Shown here: in pieces, positions 8,173 through 16,222 of the stretch
How positions within the stretch are numbered: the first letter of the stretch is position 1
Layout: each line of letters starts with the position of its first letter
NCBI RefSeq assembly: GCF_002995495.1
Contig: NZ_PVZV01000015.1
Span: forward strand, 30,488 to 94,487
DNA: 64,000 nt
Origin: Actinocorallia populi
Lineage (GTDB): Bacteria; Actinomycetota; Actinomycetes; Streptosporangiales; Streptosporangiaceae
Direction of reading: 5' to 3'
Program-made: the position numbers and the translations under genes
The notes under the pieces: generated by a model
What the model saw: only the letters and a program-made list of their open reading frames with translations
The model's database searches: none
What the model was told of the DNA's origin: nothing

Positions 8173-9303
8173 GTGCAGTTCTCGATGATCTTCGAGGCCC
8201 AGCTCGCCCACCCGACGCCCGAGCGCGAGAGGCGGTTGCTCCACGACTGCGTCGAGCAGGCCGTCTACGGCGAGGAGATGGGTTTCGACCGGGTCTGGGC
8301 GGTCGAGCACCACGGTCTGGAGCGGTACGCGCACATGTCGGCGTCCGAGGTCTTCCTGACCTGGGTGGCGGCGAAGACCTCCACGATCCGCATCGGCCAC
8401 GGCGTGGTCTGCATGCCGTTCAACTACAACCACCCGGTGCGCGTCGCCGAGCGGGTCGGCATGCTCGACGCGCTGTCCGGCGGCCGGCTGGACGTCGGCG
8501 GCGGCCGCGGCTCCACCCGCATGGAGATGGGGATGTGCGGCGTGAACCCCTCCGACACCTATCCGCAGCTGGTCGAGGGGCTGAGGTTCCTGGCCGGGGC
8601 CTGGCAGAAGGAGCAGGTCGACTGGCACACCGACCTGCTCGACGTCGGCCCCGCCAAGATCCTGCCGCGCCCCGTGCAGACTCCGCACCCGCCGCTGTAC
8701 ATGGCGTGCAGCAAGAGGGACACCGTGGTCCTGGCCGCCGAACTCGGCGTCGGCGCGCTGGTGATGGGCTTCGCCGGTCCCGAGGAGGTCAAGGAGATGT
8801 ACGACCTCTACCACGCCACCATCAGGTCCCGCACCGGCGAGAAGCTCGTCTCCACCGAGGTCAACGACAAGTTCGTCGCGCTCTGCCCGACCATCGTCCT
8901 GGACGACGGGGCGAAGGCGCTGAAGATCGGCGCGCGCGGCCAGCGCTTCTTCGCCGAGTCCATCGCCCACTGGTACGGCCACGGCCCCGTGCCCGAGGAG
9001 GACACCGAGGACGACGACAACCTCGCCGCCCTCGCCAAGGACAAGGAGGACCTCGTCGCCAGGCTGAACGAGGCCGATATCCCCGCCCGCCCCCAGGACA
9101 CCGGCGCGTTCAACGCCGAGCACGCCTACGGCACGCCGCAGCGGGCCATCGAGTACGTTCAGCGGCTCGCCGACATCGGCGTGGACGAGGTCATGTGCCT
9201 CATCCAGATGGGCACCGTCCCCCAGGAGGCGTGCATGGAGACCATCCGGCACTGGGGCGAGACGGTCATCCCGCACTTCAGGGAGGGCCTCGCCGCGGGC
9301 TGA
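8173..9303 (+). CDS. LLM-class flavin-dependent oxidoreductase (luciferase-like)
   Basis: A 376-aa bacterial-luciferase-type TIM-barrel monooxygenase. It begins MQFSMIFEAQLAHP and has the family's early Glu-His-His motif (VWAVEHHGL, about residue 42) and a barrel core with GVVCMPFNYNHPVRVAERVGMLDALSGGRLDVGGGRG (key part RVGMLDALSGGRL). Such enzymes use FMNH2 or F420H2. The GTG at 8173 follows CTGGAGGTTC. By position it may hydroxylate or Baeyer-Villiger oxidise a steroid intermediate, with reduced flavin from the reductase at 6980, or use F420; neither is shown. Downstream is a very strong bidirectional hairpin. Confidence 0.83.
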   Translation: MQFSMIFEAQLAHPTPERERRLLHDCVEQAVYGEEMGFDRVWAVEHHGLERYAHMSASEVFLTWVAAKTSTIRIGHGVVCMPFNYNHPVRVAERVGMLDALSGGRLDVGGGRGSTRMEMGMCGVNPSDTYPQLVEGLRFLAGAWQKEQVDWHTDLLDVGPAKILPRPVQTPHPPLYMACSKRDTVVLAAELGVGALVMGFAGPEEVKEMYDLYHATIRSRTGEKLVSTEVNDKFVALCPTIVLDDGAKALKIGARGQRFFAESIAHWYGHGPVPEEDTEDDDNLAALAKDKEDLVARLNEADIPARPQDTGAFNAEHAYGTPQRAIEYVQRLADIGVDEVMCLIQMGTVPQEACMETIRHWGETVIPHFREGLAAG

Positions 9304-9314
9304 CGGCGGGGGAG

Positions 9315-9355
9315 CGCGAGAGGACGCGGTGCCGGCGGCGCCGCGTCCTCTCGCG
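9315..9355. terminator. strong bidirectional terminator hairpin
   Basis: Arms 9315-9329 (CGCGAGAGGACGCGG) and 9341-9355 (CCGCGTCCTCTCGCG) form a perfect 15-bp stem with an 11-nt loop, followed by TTCTC. It lies between the converging LLM and IclR genes and would end both. Confidence 0.75.
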
Positions 9356-9358
9356 TTC

Positions 9359-10132
9359 TCACCTGCGGTCCGCGGCCAGGGCGCGCCGCACCTCGCGGGC
9401 CGCCATCAGCAGCGACGGGGTCAGCGCCTGCGGGTTCAGCCTGCTCGGCGGGCCGCACAACGAGATCGCCGCGACGGGGCGGCCCAGGCCGTCCCGCAGC
9501 GGCGTCGCGACGCAGACGACGCCGCGGTGGTTCTCCTCGCGGTCGAGGGCGACGCCGCGCTCGCGGATGCCCGCCAGCTCCCGCCGGAACGCCCGCGGGT
9601 CGGTGATCGTGGCGGGCGTGCGCGGGGCCAGTCCCGCCCCGAGCACCCTGGCCACGTCCTCCTCGTCGGCGAAGGCGAGCATCGCCTTGCCCGCGCCGGT
9701 GCAGTAGGCGGGCTGGCGGCCGCCCATCCGCGTGGGGGCGCCCCCGGCCGGCGCGCCGCCGACCTTCTCCAGGTAGACGATCTCGTGGCCGTCCGGGACC
9801 GCGAGGTGCACGAGCGCGCGCGTGGCGGTGTGCAGGCGGTGCAGGTGGGGGAACGCGGTCTCGCGGAGCCGGTTCTGCTGGGCCGCCAGCGCCCCCAGCT
9901 CGATCAGGCCGAGGCCCAGCCGGTAGCGGGAGTCCGTCCGCTCCAGTGCCCTGAGCTGGACGAGCTGGTCGAGGATGCGGTGCACCGAGGAGCGCGGCAG
10001 CCCGGTGCGGCGCGCCACGTCGGTCAGCGTCAGCTCGGGCGCGGAGGCGGTGAAGCAGTACATGATCCGCGCGGCCCGCGCGAGCATCGACGACTCGAGT
10101 CCGGGGTGGGCGGCGGCGACGGGGACGGCCAT
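9359..10132 (-). CDS. IclR-family transcriptional regulator
   Basis: A 257-aa IclR protein: N-terminal winged helix (LTLTDVARRTGLPRSSVHRILDQL, about residues 26-48) and C-terminal effector-binding domain ending with ISLCGPPSRL and AAREVRRALAA. I chose the ATG at 10132 (MAVPVAAAHPG) since further upstream the frame runs through the palindromic operator. It is divergent from the hsaADC-kstD-kshAB operon and is the likely local regulator of it, binding the 25-bp palindrome at 10168-10192. Family members respond to aromatic or small organic acids; the ligand here is unknown. Confidence 0.87.
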   Translation of the reverse strand: MAVPVAAAHPGLESSMLARAARIMYCFTASAPELTLTDVARRTGLPRSSVHRILDQLVQLRALERTDSRYRLGLGLIELGALAAQQNRLRETAFPHLHRLHTATRALVHLAVPDGHEIVYLEKVGGAPAGGAPTRMGGRQPAYCTGAGKAMLAFADEEDVARVLGAGLAPRTPATITDPRAFRRELAGIRERGVALDREENHRGVVCVATPLRDGLGRPVAAISLCGPPSRLNPQALTPSLLMAAREVRRALAADRR

Positions 10133-10149
10133 GGGGAAGCTCCTGAATC

Positions 10150-10164
10150 GTTCCGGGAGGGAAC
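10150..10164. promoter_or_regulatory. minor inverted repeat upstream of IclR
   Basis: GTTCC (10150-10154) and GGAAC (10160-10164) flank GGGAG. It is only 4 bp from the larger palindrome and may be a secondary IclR half-site pair that permits autoregulation. Confidence 0.3.
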
Positions 10165-10167
10165 CTC

Positions 10168-10192
10168 GGTTTTCCCGGTTACCGGGAAAACC
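10168..10192. promoter_or_regulatory. 25-bp perfect palindrome, likely IclR operator
   Basis: Arms GGTTTTCCCGGT and ACCGGGAAAACC are perfect 12-bp inverted repeats around one central T. The site sits 36 bp before the IclR start and 86 bp before hsaA, in the only divergent gap for both genes. The length and perfection fit a dimer/tetramer operator of an IclR regulator. Confidence 0.7.
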
Positions 10193-10277
10193 ACTATTTC
10201 TAATTGGAACATCTCGCCTAACGTACACGCAATCCGTCCGTGAGCCAGCTCACAGGACGACGAGCAAGGAGCGTGAA

Positions 10278-11444
10278 TTGAGCGAGCAGGTTCTCGAGGC
10301 CGTACGCGCCCTCGTCCCGACCCTCCGCGAACGGGCAGCCGAGGCCGAGGAGGCACGGCGCGTGCCCGAGGCCACGATCGGGGAACTGGCCGGCACCGGG
10401 TTCTTCCGGCTGCTGCAGCCCCGGCGCCACGGCGGGTACGAGGCCGACCCGGTCCTCTTCTACACCGCCGTCAAGGAGATCGCCGCGGCCTGCGGCTCGA
10501 CCGGCTGGGTCGCCTCGGTCCTGGGCGTGCACCAGTGGCAGCTCGCCCTGTTCCCCGACGAGGCGCAGCACGAGGTGTGGGGCCAGGACCCCGAAGCCCG
10601 CATCTCCTCCTCCTACGCGCCCACCGGGAAGATCACCCCGGTCGAGGGCGGCTTCCGGGTCAGCGGCCGCTGGAGCTTCTCCTCCGGCTGCGACCACGCC
10701 GGGTGGGTCTTCCTCGGCGGCATGGTCCCCGGTCCCGACGGCGTGCCGATCGACATGCGGACCTTCCTGCTGCCGCGCTCCGACTACCGGATCGACGACG
10801 TCTGGGACACCGTCGGCCTGCGCGGCACCGGCAGCAACGACATCGTGGTCGAGGACGCCTTCGTCCCCGACCACCGCACGCTGAGCTTCGCGAGCACGAG
10901 CGTCCTGGACTGCCCCGGCAACGCGGTCAACACCTCCCCCCTCTACCGGCTCCCGTTCGCCGCCGTGTTCACCACCACGATCTCCACCCCGATCGTCGGC
11001 ATCGCCCAGAGCGCCCTGGACTCCTACATCAAGGTCACCCGTGAGCGCTTCCGCGTCTCCTACGGCAACCAGAAGGTGGCCGAGGACCCGCACGCCCAGG
11101 TCCGCATCGCCACCGCCGCCGGCGAGATCGACGCCGCGTGGCTCCAGCTCACCCGCAACATCTCCGAGCAGATGCGGTGCGCGCAGGCGGGCGAGGCCCC
11201 GTCGCTGAAGCTGCGCCTGGCCACCCGCCGCGACCAGGTGATGGCGACCCAGCGCGCGATCAAGGCGGTGGACCTGCTGTTCGAGAACGCCGGCGGGCGC
11301 GCGCTGGCCGCGGGCAACGCCGTCCAGCGGGCCTGGCGCGACGCCCACGCCGGCCGCGTCCACGCCGCCAACGACCCCGAGCGCGCGCTCGTCATGTACG
11401 GCCAGGGCGCCCTCGGCATCGAGGTGACGGATGTGATGATGTGA
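10278..11444 (+). CDS. hsaA: 3-HSA 4-hydroxylase oxygenase component (HsaA), flavin-dependent
   Basis: A 388-aa acyl-CoA-dehydrogenase-fold flavin monooxygenase. In steroid degraders HsaA uses FMNH2 from HsaB to hydroxylate 3-hydroxy-9,10-seco-androstatriene-dione (3-HSA) to the catechol 3,4-DHSA. Supporting features: ARRVPEATIGELAGTGFFRLLQP at the N terminus, the GSTGWVASVLGVHQWQ segment, VSGRWSFSSGCDHA, and VGLRGTGSNDIVVEDAFVP, all typical of the HsaA/HpaH-like subgroup. The start is a TTG at 10278 after AAGGAGCGTGAA; the long upstream open frame crosses the operator and is not used. It leads an eight-gene run, overlapping the next start by GTGA. Confidence 0.87.
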   Translation: MSEQVLEAVRALVPTLRERAAEAEEARRVPEATIGELAGTGFFRLLQPRRHGGYEADPVLFYTAVKEIAAACGSTGWVASVLGVHQWQLALFPDEAQHEVWGQDPEARISSSYAPTGKITPVEGGFRVSGRWSFSSGCDHAGWVFLGGMVPGPDGVPIDMRTFLLPRSDYRIDDVWDTVGLRGTGSNDIVVEDAFVPDHRTLSFASTSVLDCPGNAVNTSPLYRLPFAAVFTTTISTPIVGIAQSALDSYIKVTRERFRVSYGNQKVAEDPHAQVRIATAAGEIDAAWLQLTRNISEQMRCAQAGEAPSLKLRLATRRDQVMATQRAIKAVDLLFENAGGRALAAGNAVQRAWRDAHAGRVHAANDPERALVMYGQGALGIEVTDVMM

Positions 11445-12262
11445 TCGAGGGGACCACGAAGAACGGCCTGTTCTACACCGAGGCCGGCGACGGGCACCCG
11501 CTGGTCATGCTGCACGGCGGCGGCCCCGGAGCGTCGGGGACGAGCAACTTCGGCGCCAACCTGCCGGTGTTCGCCGAGCGCTTTCGCACCCTGCTGGTCG
11601 ACCAGCCCGGCTACGGGCGGTCGGTGAAGCCCGAGCGCTTCGAGAAGCAGTTCTTCACCGCCTCCGCCGACGCGGTCGTCGGGCTCATGGACGACCTGGG
11701 CATCGAGCGGGCGCACGTGCTCGGCAACTCCCTCGGCGGCGGCACCGCGGCGCGGATGGCCATCGACCACCCCGACCGTGTCGCGAAGCTGGTGCTCATG
11801 GGTCCGGGCGGCGTCAGCCTGAACGTGCTGGCCGCCGACCCGACCGAGGGCATCAAGCGGCTCTTCGAGTTCTCGGCCGCCCCTTCCCGAGAACGCCTCG
11901 TCGCCTTCCTCACCGCCCTGGCCCACGACCCGTCGCTGGTCACCGAGGAGCTGATCGCCGATCGCCTCGCCTCGGCTACCGACCCCGAGACCGTGCGCGG
12001 CAACGCCGCGATGGCCGCGACCTTCGCCGACCCGGCCATGCTCGAGGACGGCATGCTCTGGCGCGAGGCGTACCGGATCCGCCACGAGACCCTGCTGACC
12101 TGGGGCCGCGAGGACCGCGCCAACCCCCTCGACGGCGCGCTCGTGGCCCTCAAGACCATCCCGAACGCGCGGCTGCACGTCTTCCCGCACTGCGGCCACT
12201 GGGCGCAGACCGAGCGCTTCGACGAGTTCAACCGCGTCACCCTCAGCTTCCTGGAGTCCTGA
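11441..12262 (+). CDS. hsaD: 4,9-DSHA hydrolase (HsaD), meta-cleavage product hydrolase
   Basis: A 273-aa alpha/beta-hydrolase that cleaves the C-C bond of the meta-cleavage product (4,9-DSHA) to release the steroid C/D-ring acid and a hydroxydienoate. The match to mycobacterial HsaD is very strong: LHGGGPGASG for the oxyanion, VDQPGYG, nucleophile Ser97 in GNSLGGG, LVLMGPGG, DPTEGIKRL, Asp225 in WGREDRANPLDGALVALK (the most diagnostic block) and His253 in CGHW. The GTG start overlaps the hsaA stop (GTGA), and its own stop overlaps the ATG of hsaC, so the three are translationally coupled. Confidence 0.93.
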   Translation: MIEGTTKNGLFYTEAGDGHPLVMLHGGGPGASGTSNFGANLPVFAERFRTLLVDQPGYGRSVKPERFEKQFFTASADAVVGLMDDLGIERAHVLGNSLGGGTAARMAIDHPDRVAKLVLMGPGGVSLNVLAADPTEGIKRLFEFSAAPSRERLVAFLTALAHDPSLVTEELIADRLASATDPETVRGNAAMAATFADPAMLEDGMLWREAYRIRHETLLTWGREDRANPLDGALVALKTIPNARLHVFPHCGHWAQTERFDEFNRVTLSFLES

Positions 12263-13137
12263 TGATCACTTCCCTCGGCTACCTGCGTTTCGAGACCGCC
12301 GACCTCGGCGCGTGGCGCACCTTCGGCTCCGAGGTCCTCGGCCTGGAGGCCGTCACCGGGCCCGACGAGAACGCCCTGTACTTCCGGCACGACGAGTACG
12401 CCAACCGCTTCACCTTCCTCCCGGGCGAGGCGGACCGGCTGCTGGCCGCGGGCTGGGAGGTCGCCAACGCCCGCGCCCTGGCCGAGACCGTCGAGCGGCT
12501 GGAGAAGGCGGGCCGCACCGTCACCCCCGGCACCGCCGAGGAGGCGGCCGACCGCCGCGTCGAGGCGCTGGTGCACGTCGACGACCCCAACGGCAACCAC
12601 CTGGAGATCTACCACTCCCCGGCGATGAACCACGCGCCGCAGGTGAACCCGTACGGGAACAGGTTCGTGGCGGGAGGCCTCGGACTCGGCCACATCGTGC
12701 TGTCGGCGCCGGACATCGAGGCGTCCTTCGCCTTCTACACCGAACTGCTCGGGTTCCGCCACCGCGACTCCCTGCGCTTCCCCGCCGCCACGTTCGGCGG
12801 GCCGGAGGGCCGGATGAACTGGGTGCGCTTCCTCGGCGCCAACCCGCGCCACCACAGCCTGGGACTGTGCGAGGCGCCGCTGCCCGCCATGATCTTCCAC
12901 TTCATGCTGGAGCTCTCCAGCCTGGACGAGGTGGGCCGCGGCCTCGACCGCTTCCACAAGGCGGGCTACGCCGTCCAGCAGTCCCTCGGCAGGCACACCA
13001 ACGACAAGATGGTCTCCTTCTACGCCGCCACCCCGGGCCCGTTCCAGGTCGAGTACGGCTACGACGCGGTCCTCGTCGACGACGCGACCTGGACCGTCAA
13101 GGAGATCACCGAGGACGCCTACTGGGGCCACCAGTGA
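12262..13137 (+). CDS. hsaC: 3,4-DHSA 2,3-dioxygenase (HsaC), iron-dependent extradiol
   Basis: A 291-aa two-domain vicinal-oxygen-chelate dioxygenase that opens the catechol ring of 3,4-DHSA. The Fe(II) ligands expected for HsaC are present: His144 (GHIVLS), His213 (IFHFMLE) and Glu264 (VEYGYD), and the conserved catalytic His is in GANPRHHSLG. It begins ITSLGYLRFET, the same opening as HsaC. Length equals that of known HsaC (about 300 aa). It sits directly after hsaD, as the enzyme that makes the hsaD substrate. Confidence 0.92.
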   Translation: MITSLGYLRFETADLGAWRTFGSEVLGLEAVTGPDENALYFRHDEYANRFTFLPGEADRLLAAGWEVANARALAETVERLEKAGRTVTPGTAEEAADRRVEALVHVDDPNGNHLEIYHSPAMNHAPQVNPYGNRFVAGGLGLGHIVLSAPDIEASFAFYTELLGFRHRDSLRFPAATFGGPEGRMNWVRFLGANPRHHSLGLCEAPLPAMIFHFMLELSSLDEVGRGLDRFHKAGYAVQQSLGRHTNDKMVSFYAATPGPFQVEYGYDAVLVDDATWTVKEITEDAYWGHQ

Positions 13138-13167
13138 TCCGCCGCGCATCCTTCCGGGAGAACTGAC

Positions 13168-14829
13168 ATGGGCACGACCTGGGATCACGAGTACGACGTG
13201 GTCGTCGTCGGCTCGGGGGCGGGCGGCCTGGCCGCCGCGGCCACCGCCGGCCGCCGGGGGCTGTCCGCTCTGGTGGTGGAGAAGACCGACAAGTACGGCG
13301 GGTCCAGCGCCCTGTCCGGCGGGGCGATCTGGGTGCCGAACAACGTGTACCTGCAGCGCGCGGGCGAGCGCGACACCCTGGAGAACGCCCGTACGTACAT
13401 GGACGCGACCGTGGGCGACCGGGTGCCCGCCGACCGCAAGGAGGCGTACCTGACGCGCGGTCCGGAGATGGTCGAGTTCTTCGACCGCGAGAGCTCGTAT
13501 GTGCGCTTCATGTACACGCCCGGCTACTCCGACTACTACCCGGAGGCTCCGGGCGGGAGGCCGCAGGGGCGCTCAGTCGAGCCGTGCATCATCGACGGAA
13601 AGAAGCTCGGACCGGAGTTCGGGAACCTGCGCCGGGCGGGGCTGCCGACATACGGCCTGACGATGACGTCCGGCGAGTTCGGCAAGCTCAACATGGTCAT
13701 GCGGACCTGGAAGGGCAGGCAGACCGCCCTGCTCGTCGGCCTGCGGGCGGTGAAGGCGCTGCTCACCGGGCAGAAGCCGCTGTCGCTCGGTGAGGCGCTG
13801 GTGGCGCGGCTACGGCTGGCGCTTCGCGAGGCCGGGGGAGAGCTGTGGCTTTCCACCTCCTTCCAGGACCTCGTCGTGGAGGACGGACGGGTCACCGGCA
13901 TCAAGGTGCTCCGCGACGGCAGGGAGACCGCCGTCCGGGCGCGCGGGGGAGTCGTCCTGGCCGCCGGCGGCTTCTCCCACGACCAGGAACTGCGCGAGCG
14001 CTACCTGCCGAAGCCGACGAAGACCGCCTGGACCCATGCCTCCGAGGGCCAGACCGGCGACACGCTGCGGGCGGGCCTGGCCGCGGGCGCCGCGGTCGAC
14101 CTGATGGACAAGGTGTGGGGCGCGCCCTCGGTGCCGACGCCCGACGGGAGGCTGTTCTTCCTCGTCGCCGACCGCGCCGTCCCCTCGATGGTCATCGTCG
14201 ACGCCGAGGGCGAGCGGTACGTCAGGGAGACCCTGCCCTACCACGAGTTCCTCGACCGGATGTACGAGCACGGGGAGAAGGCCATGGCCTCGTGGATGAT
14301 CATCGACGAGTGGGCGCACAGGAAGTACGTGTGGGTCGGGCTGTTCCCCGGACAGCCGTTCCCGAAGGAGTGGAAGTCCACCGGGTTCCTCAAGAGCGGT
14401 GAGACCGCCGAGGAGCTGGCGGCGCAGATCGGCGTCCCCGCGGACAGGCTGAAGGCGACCATCGAGCGCTTCAACGCCATGGCCGCAGGCGCCAAGGACG
14501 AGGACTTCGGCCGCGGGGACAGCGCCTACGACAACTACTACGGCGACCCGACGCTGCCCAACCCCAACCTCCGCCCGATGAAGGGCCCGTTCTACGCGGT
14601 GCCCGTCGTTCCCGGAGACATCGGCACCAAGGGCGGGCTGGTCACCGACACCGAGGCGCGCGTGCTGCGGCACGACGGCTCGGTGATCGAGGGCCTGTAC
14701 GCCACCGGCAACTGCTCGGCCGCCGTCACCGGCGAGACCTACCCCGGACCGGGCGCCACGCTCGGCCCGGCGATGACCTTCGGCTATGTCGCCGCCACCC
14801 ACATCGCTGCACAGGGAGTCACCGCATGA
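13168..14829 (+). CDS. kstD: 3-ketosteroid delta-1-dehydrogenase (KstD)
   Basis: A 553-aa FAD flavoprotein of the fumarate-reductase/KstD family. It introduces the C1-C2 double bond into 3-ketosteroids, the step needed before ring B opening. Visible: dinucleotide motif VVVVGSGAGGLAAA (residues 11-24), EKTDKYGGSSALSGGAIWVPNN (key part GGSSALSGG..W.P), a second FAD segment VVLAAGGF, and the C-terminal GLYATGNCSAAVTGETYPGPG with the end typical of KstD. Its stop overlaps the ATG of kshA (ATGA), giving coupled expression of the two enzymes whose combined action opens ring B. GGGAGAAC precedes the ATG. Confidence 0.87.
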   Translation: MGTTWDHEYDVVVVGSGAGGLAAAATAGRRGLSALVVEKTDKYGGSSALSGGAIWVPNNVYLQRAGERDTLENARTYMDATVGDRVPADRKEAYLTRGPEMVEFFDRESSYVRFMYTPGYSDYYPEAPGGRPQGRSVEPCIIDGKKLGPEFGNLRRAGLPTYGLTMTSGEFGKLNMVMRTWKGRQTALLVGLRAVKALLTGQKPLSLGEALVARLRLALREAGGELWLSTSFQDLVVEDGRVTGIKVLRDGRETAVRARGGVVLAAGGFSHDQELRERYLPKPTKTAWTHASEGQTGDTLRAGLAAGAAVDLMDKVWGAPSVPTPDGRLFFLVADRAVPSMVIVDAEGERYVRETLPYHEFLDRMYEHGEKAMASWMIIDEWAHRKYVWVGLFPGQPFPKEWKSTGFLKSGETAEELAAQIGVPADRLKATIERFNAMAAGAKDEDFGRGDSAYDNYYGDPTLPNPNLRPMKGPFYAVPVVPGDIGTKGGLVTDTEARVLRHDGSVIEGLYATGNCSAAVTGETYPGPGATLGPAMTFGYVAATHIAAQGVTA

Positions 14830-15989
14830 ACCACCGCGTCATCGAATCCGCTCCGCCGCCCGCCCGCTTCGCCCGGGGCTGGCACTGCCTCGGCCTCGCC
14901 GAGCCCTTCAAGGACGGCAAGCCGCACGCCGTGGAGGCGTTCGGCACCAAGCTCGTCGTCTTCCAGGGTGCGGACGGTGAGCTGAAGGTGCTCAACGCCT
15001 ACTGCCCCCACATGGGCGGCGACCTCACCCAGGGCACCGTCAAGGGCGACGCCGTCGCCTGCCCCTTCCACGACTGGCGCTGGGGAGGCGACGGCAGGTG
15101 CGCCGGCATCCCCTACGCCACCCGCGTCCCCCGCGCCGCGCGCACCAAGGCGTGGCGCACCCTCGAGACCAACCAGCAGCTGTTCGTCTACAACGACCCG
15201 CAGGGCAACCCGCCGCCGCCGGAGGTCACGATCCCCCGGATCGAGGGCGCCTACAGCGACGAGTGGTCGTCGTGGACCTGGAACCGGCTGCGGGTGGACG
15301 GCTCCCACTGCCGGGAGATCGTCGACAACGTCGTGGACATGGCGCACTTCTACTACGTGCACTTCGCGCTCCCGACGTACTTCAAGAACGTCTTCGAAGG
15401 GCACATCGCCACGCAGTACTACGACGGGTACTCGCGCGACGACGCCAACCTCGGACTGGTCCCGGGCGCGGAGACGGAGCAGATCAGGCAGCGGTCGGAG
15501 GCCGCCTACCACGGCCCCTCCTACATGATCGACTACCTCTGGAACGAGGCCTCGGGCAGCACGGTCGAGAGCGTGCTGATCAACTGCCACTACCCGATCT
15601 CCAGCGACAGCTTCATGCTCCAGTGGGGTGTGCTCGTCAAGAAGTTCCCGGGCATGTCCGACGAGGAGGCCGACGCCATGGCCAAGCAGGTCGGCGACGG
15701 CATCGGGCTCGGGTTCATGCAGGACATCGAGATCTGGCGCAACAAGGCGGCCATCGACAACCCGCTGCTGTGCGACCAGGACGGCCCCGTCTACCAGTTG
15801 CGCCGCTGGTACGAGCAGTTCTACGTGGACGTCGAGGACGTGACGCCCGAGATGGTCAACCGGTTCGAGTTCGAGATCGACACCGAGCGGGCCGTCGAGG
15901 AGTGGAAGAAGGAGGTCGCGGAGAACGTCGCGAACGGAGTCTCCTTCTCCATGATCCCGAAGTCGATGCGCGAGACGACGCGGGGCTAG
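14826..15989 (+). CDS. kshA: 3-ketosteroid 9-alpha-hydroxylase, Rieske oxygenase subunit (KshA)
   Basis: A 387-aa Rieske non-haem iron oxygenase that 9-alpha-hydroxylates 3-ketosteroids. The Rieske cluster ligands are Cys60/His62 (CPHMGGDL) and Cys79/His82 (CPFHDWRW). The mononuclear iron site is visible as D171-M-A-H174-F-Y-Y-V-H179 with a later Asp in GFMQDIEIW. These motifs, including CPHMGGDLTQG and CPFHDWRWGGDG, are the KshA subgroup pattern. Electrons should come from KshB (16215). Between the two lies a small Cys-rich gene not normally described as part of the system. Confidence 0.93.
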   Translation: MNHRVIESAPPPARFARGWHCLGLAEPFKDGKPHAVEAFGTKLVVFQGADGELKVLNAYCPHMGGDLTQGTVKGDAVACPFHDWRWGGDGRCAGIPYATRVPRAARTKAWRTLETNQQLFVYNDPQGNPPPPEVTIPRIEGAYSDEWSSWTWNRLRVDGSHCREIVDNVVDMAHFYYVHFALPTYFKNVFEGHIATQYYDGYSRDDANLGLVPGAETEQIRQRSEAAYHGPSYMIDYLWNEASGSTVESVLINCHYPISSDSFMLQWGVLVKKFPGMSDEEADAMAKQVGDGIGLGFMQDIEIWRNKAAIDNPLLCDQDGPVYQLRRWYEQFYVDVEDVTPEMVNRFEFEIDTERAVEEWKKEVAENVANGVSFSMIPKSMRETTRG

Positions 15990-15991
15990 GA

Positions 15992-16222
15992 ATGCAAGAG
16001 GTCGGCTGCCGGACGTGTGGAACCCGCGTCCTGGTGAAGAAGAACAGCCTTCCGCACACCAGCGTCCAGTGGACGACCGACGCCGCCGCCACCTGCGAGG
16101 AGATCTCCTCGCGGGTGGCGGGCGGTGAACACGCGGCATGCGTCACCCACTGCGGTGCGCTGCGCGCGTCGATCGAGCAGGCGGTGCGCGAAGGCCTCGT
16201 GAAAGTTTCCTCCGATGACTGA
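15992..16222 (+). CDS. small cysteine-containing protein of unknown function within the ksh operon
   Basis: A 76-aa protein starting at ATG 15992 (2 nt after the kshA stop), with its stop overlapping the kshB start by 8 nt. It has five cysteines: a CxxC pair at 6/9 (CRTCGT), Cys35, and Cys50/Cys54 (CVTHC). The first half, CRTCGTRVLVKKNSLPHTSVQW, looks like a zinc-ribbon knuckle, and the rest is a short helical segment. I do not recognise a named family. Tight coupling on both sides suggests a role tied to the KshAB hydroxylase: metal or Fe-S handling, an extra electron carrier, or assembly of the Rieske centre. These are inferences. The long overlapping +1-frame open frame of kshA is not coding. 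Confidence 0.7.
   Translation: MQEVGCRTCGTRVLVKKNSLPHTSVQWTTDAAATCEEISSRVAGGEHAACVTHCGALRASIEQAVREGLVKVSSDD

Noticed and set aside
10140..10277. Search for a KstR-like box (TAGAAC...GTTCTA) before hsaA
   Set aside because: No such inverted repeat is visible; only the IclR-type palindrome and the weak AT-rich element.
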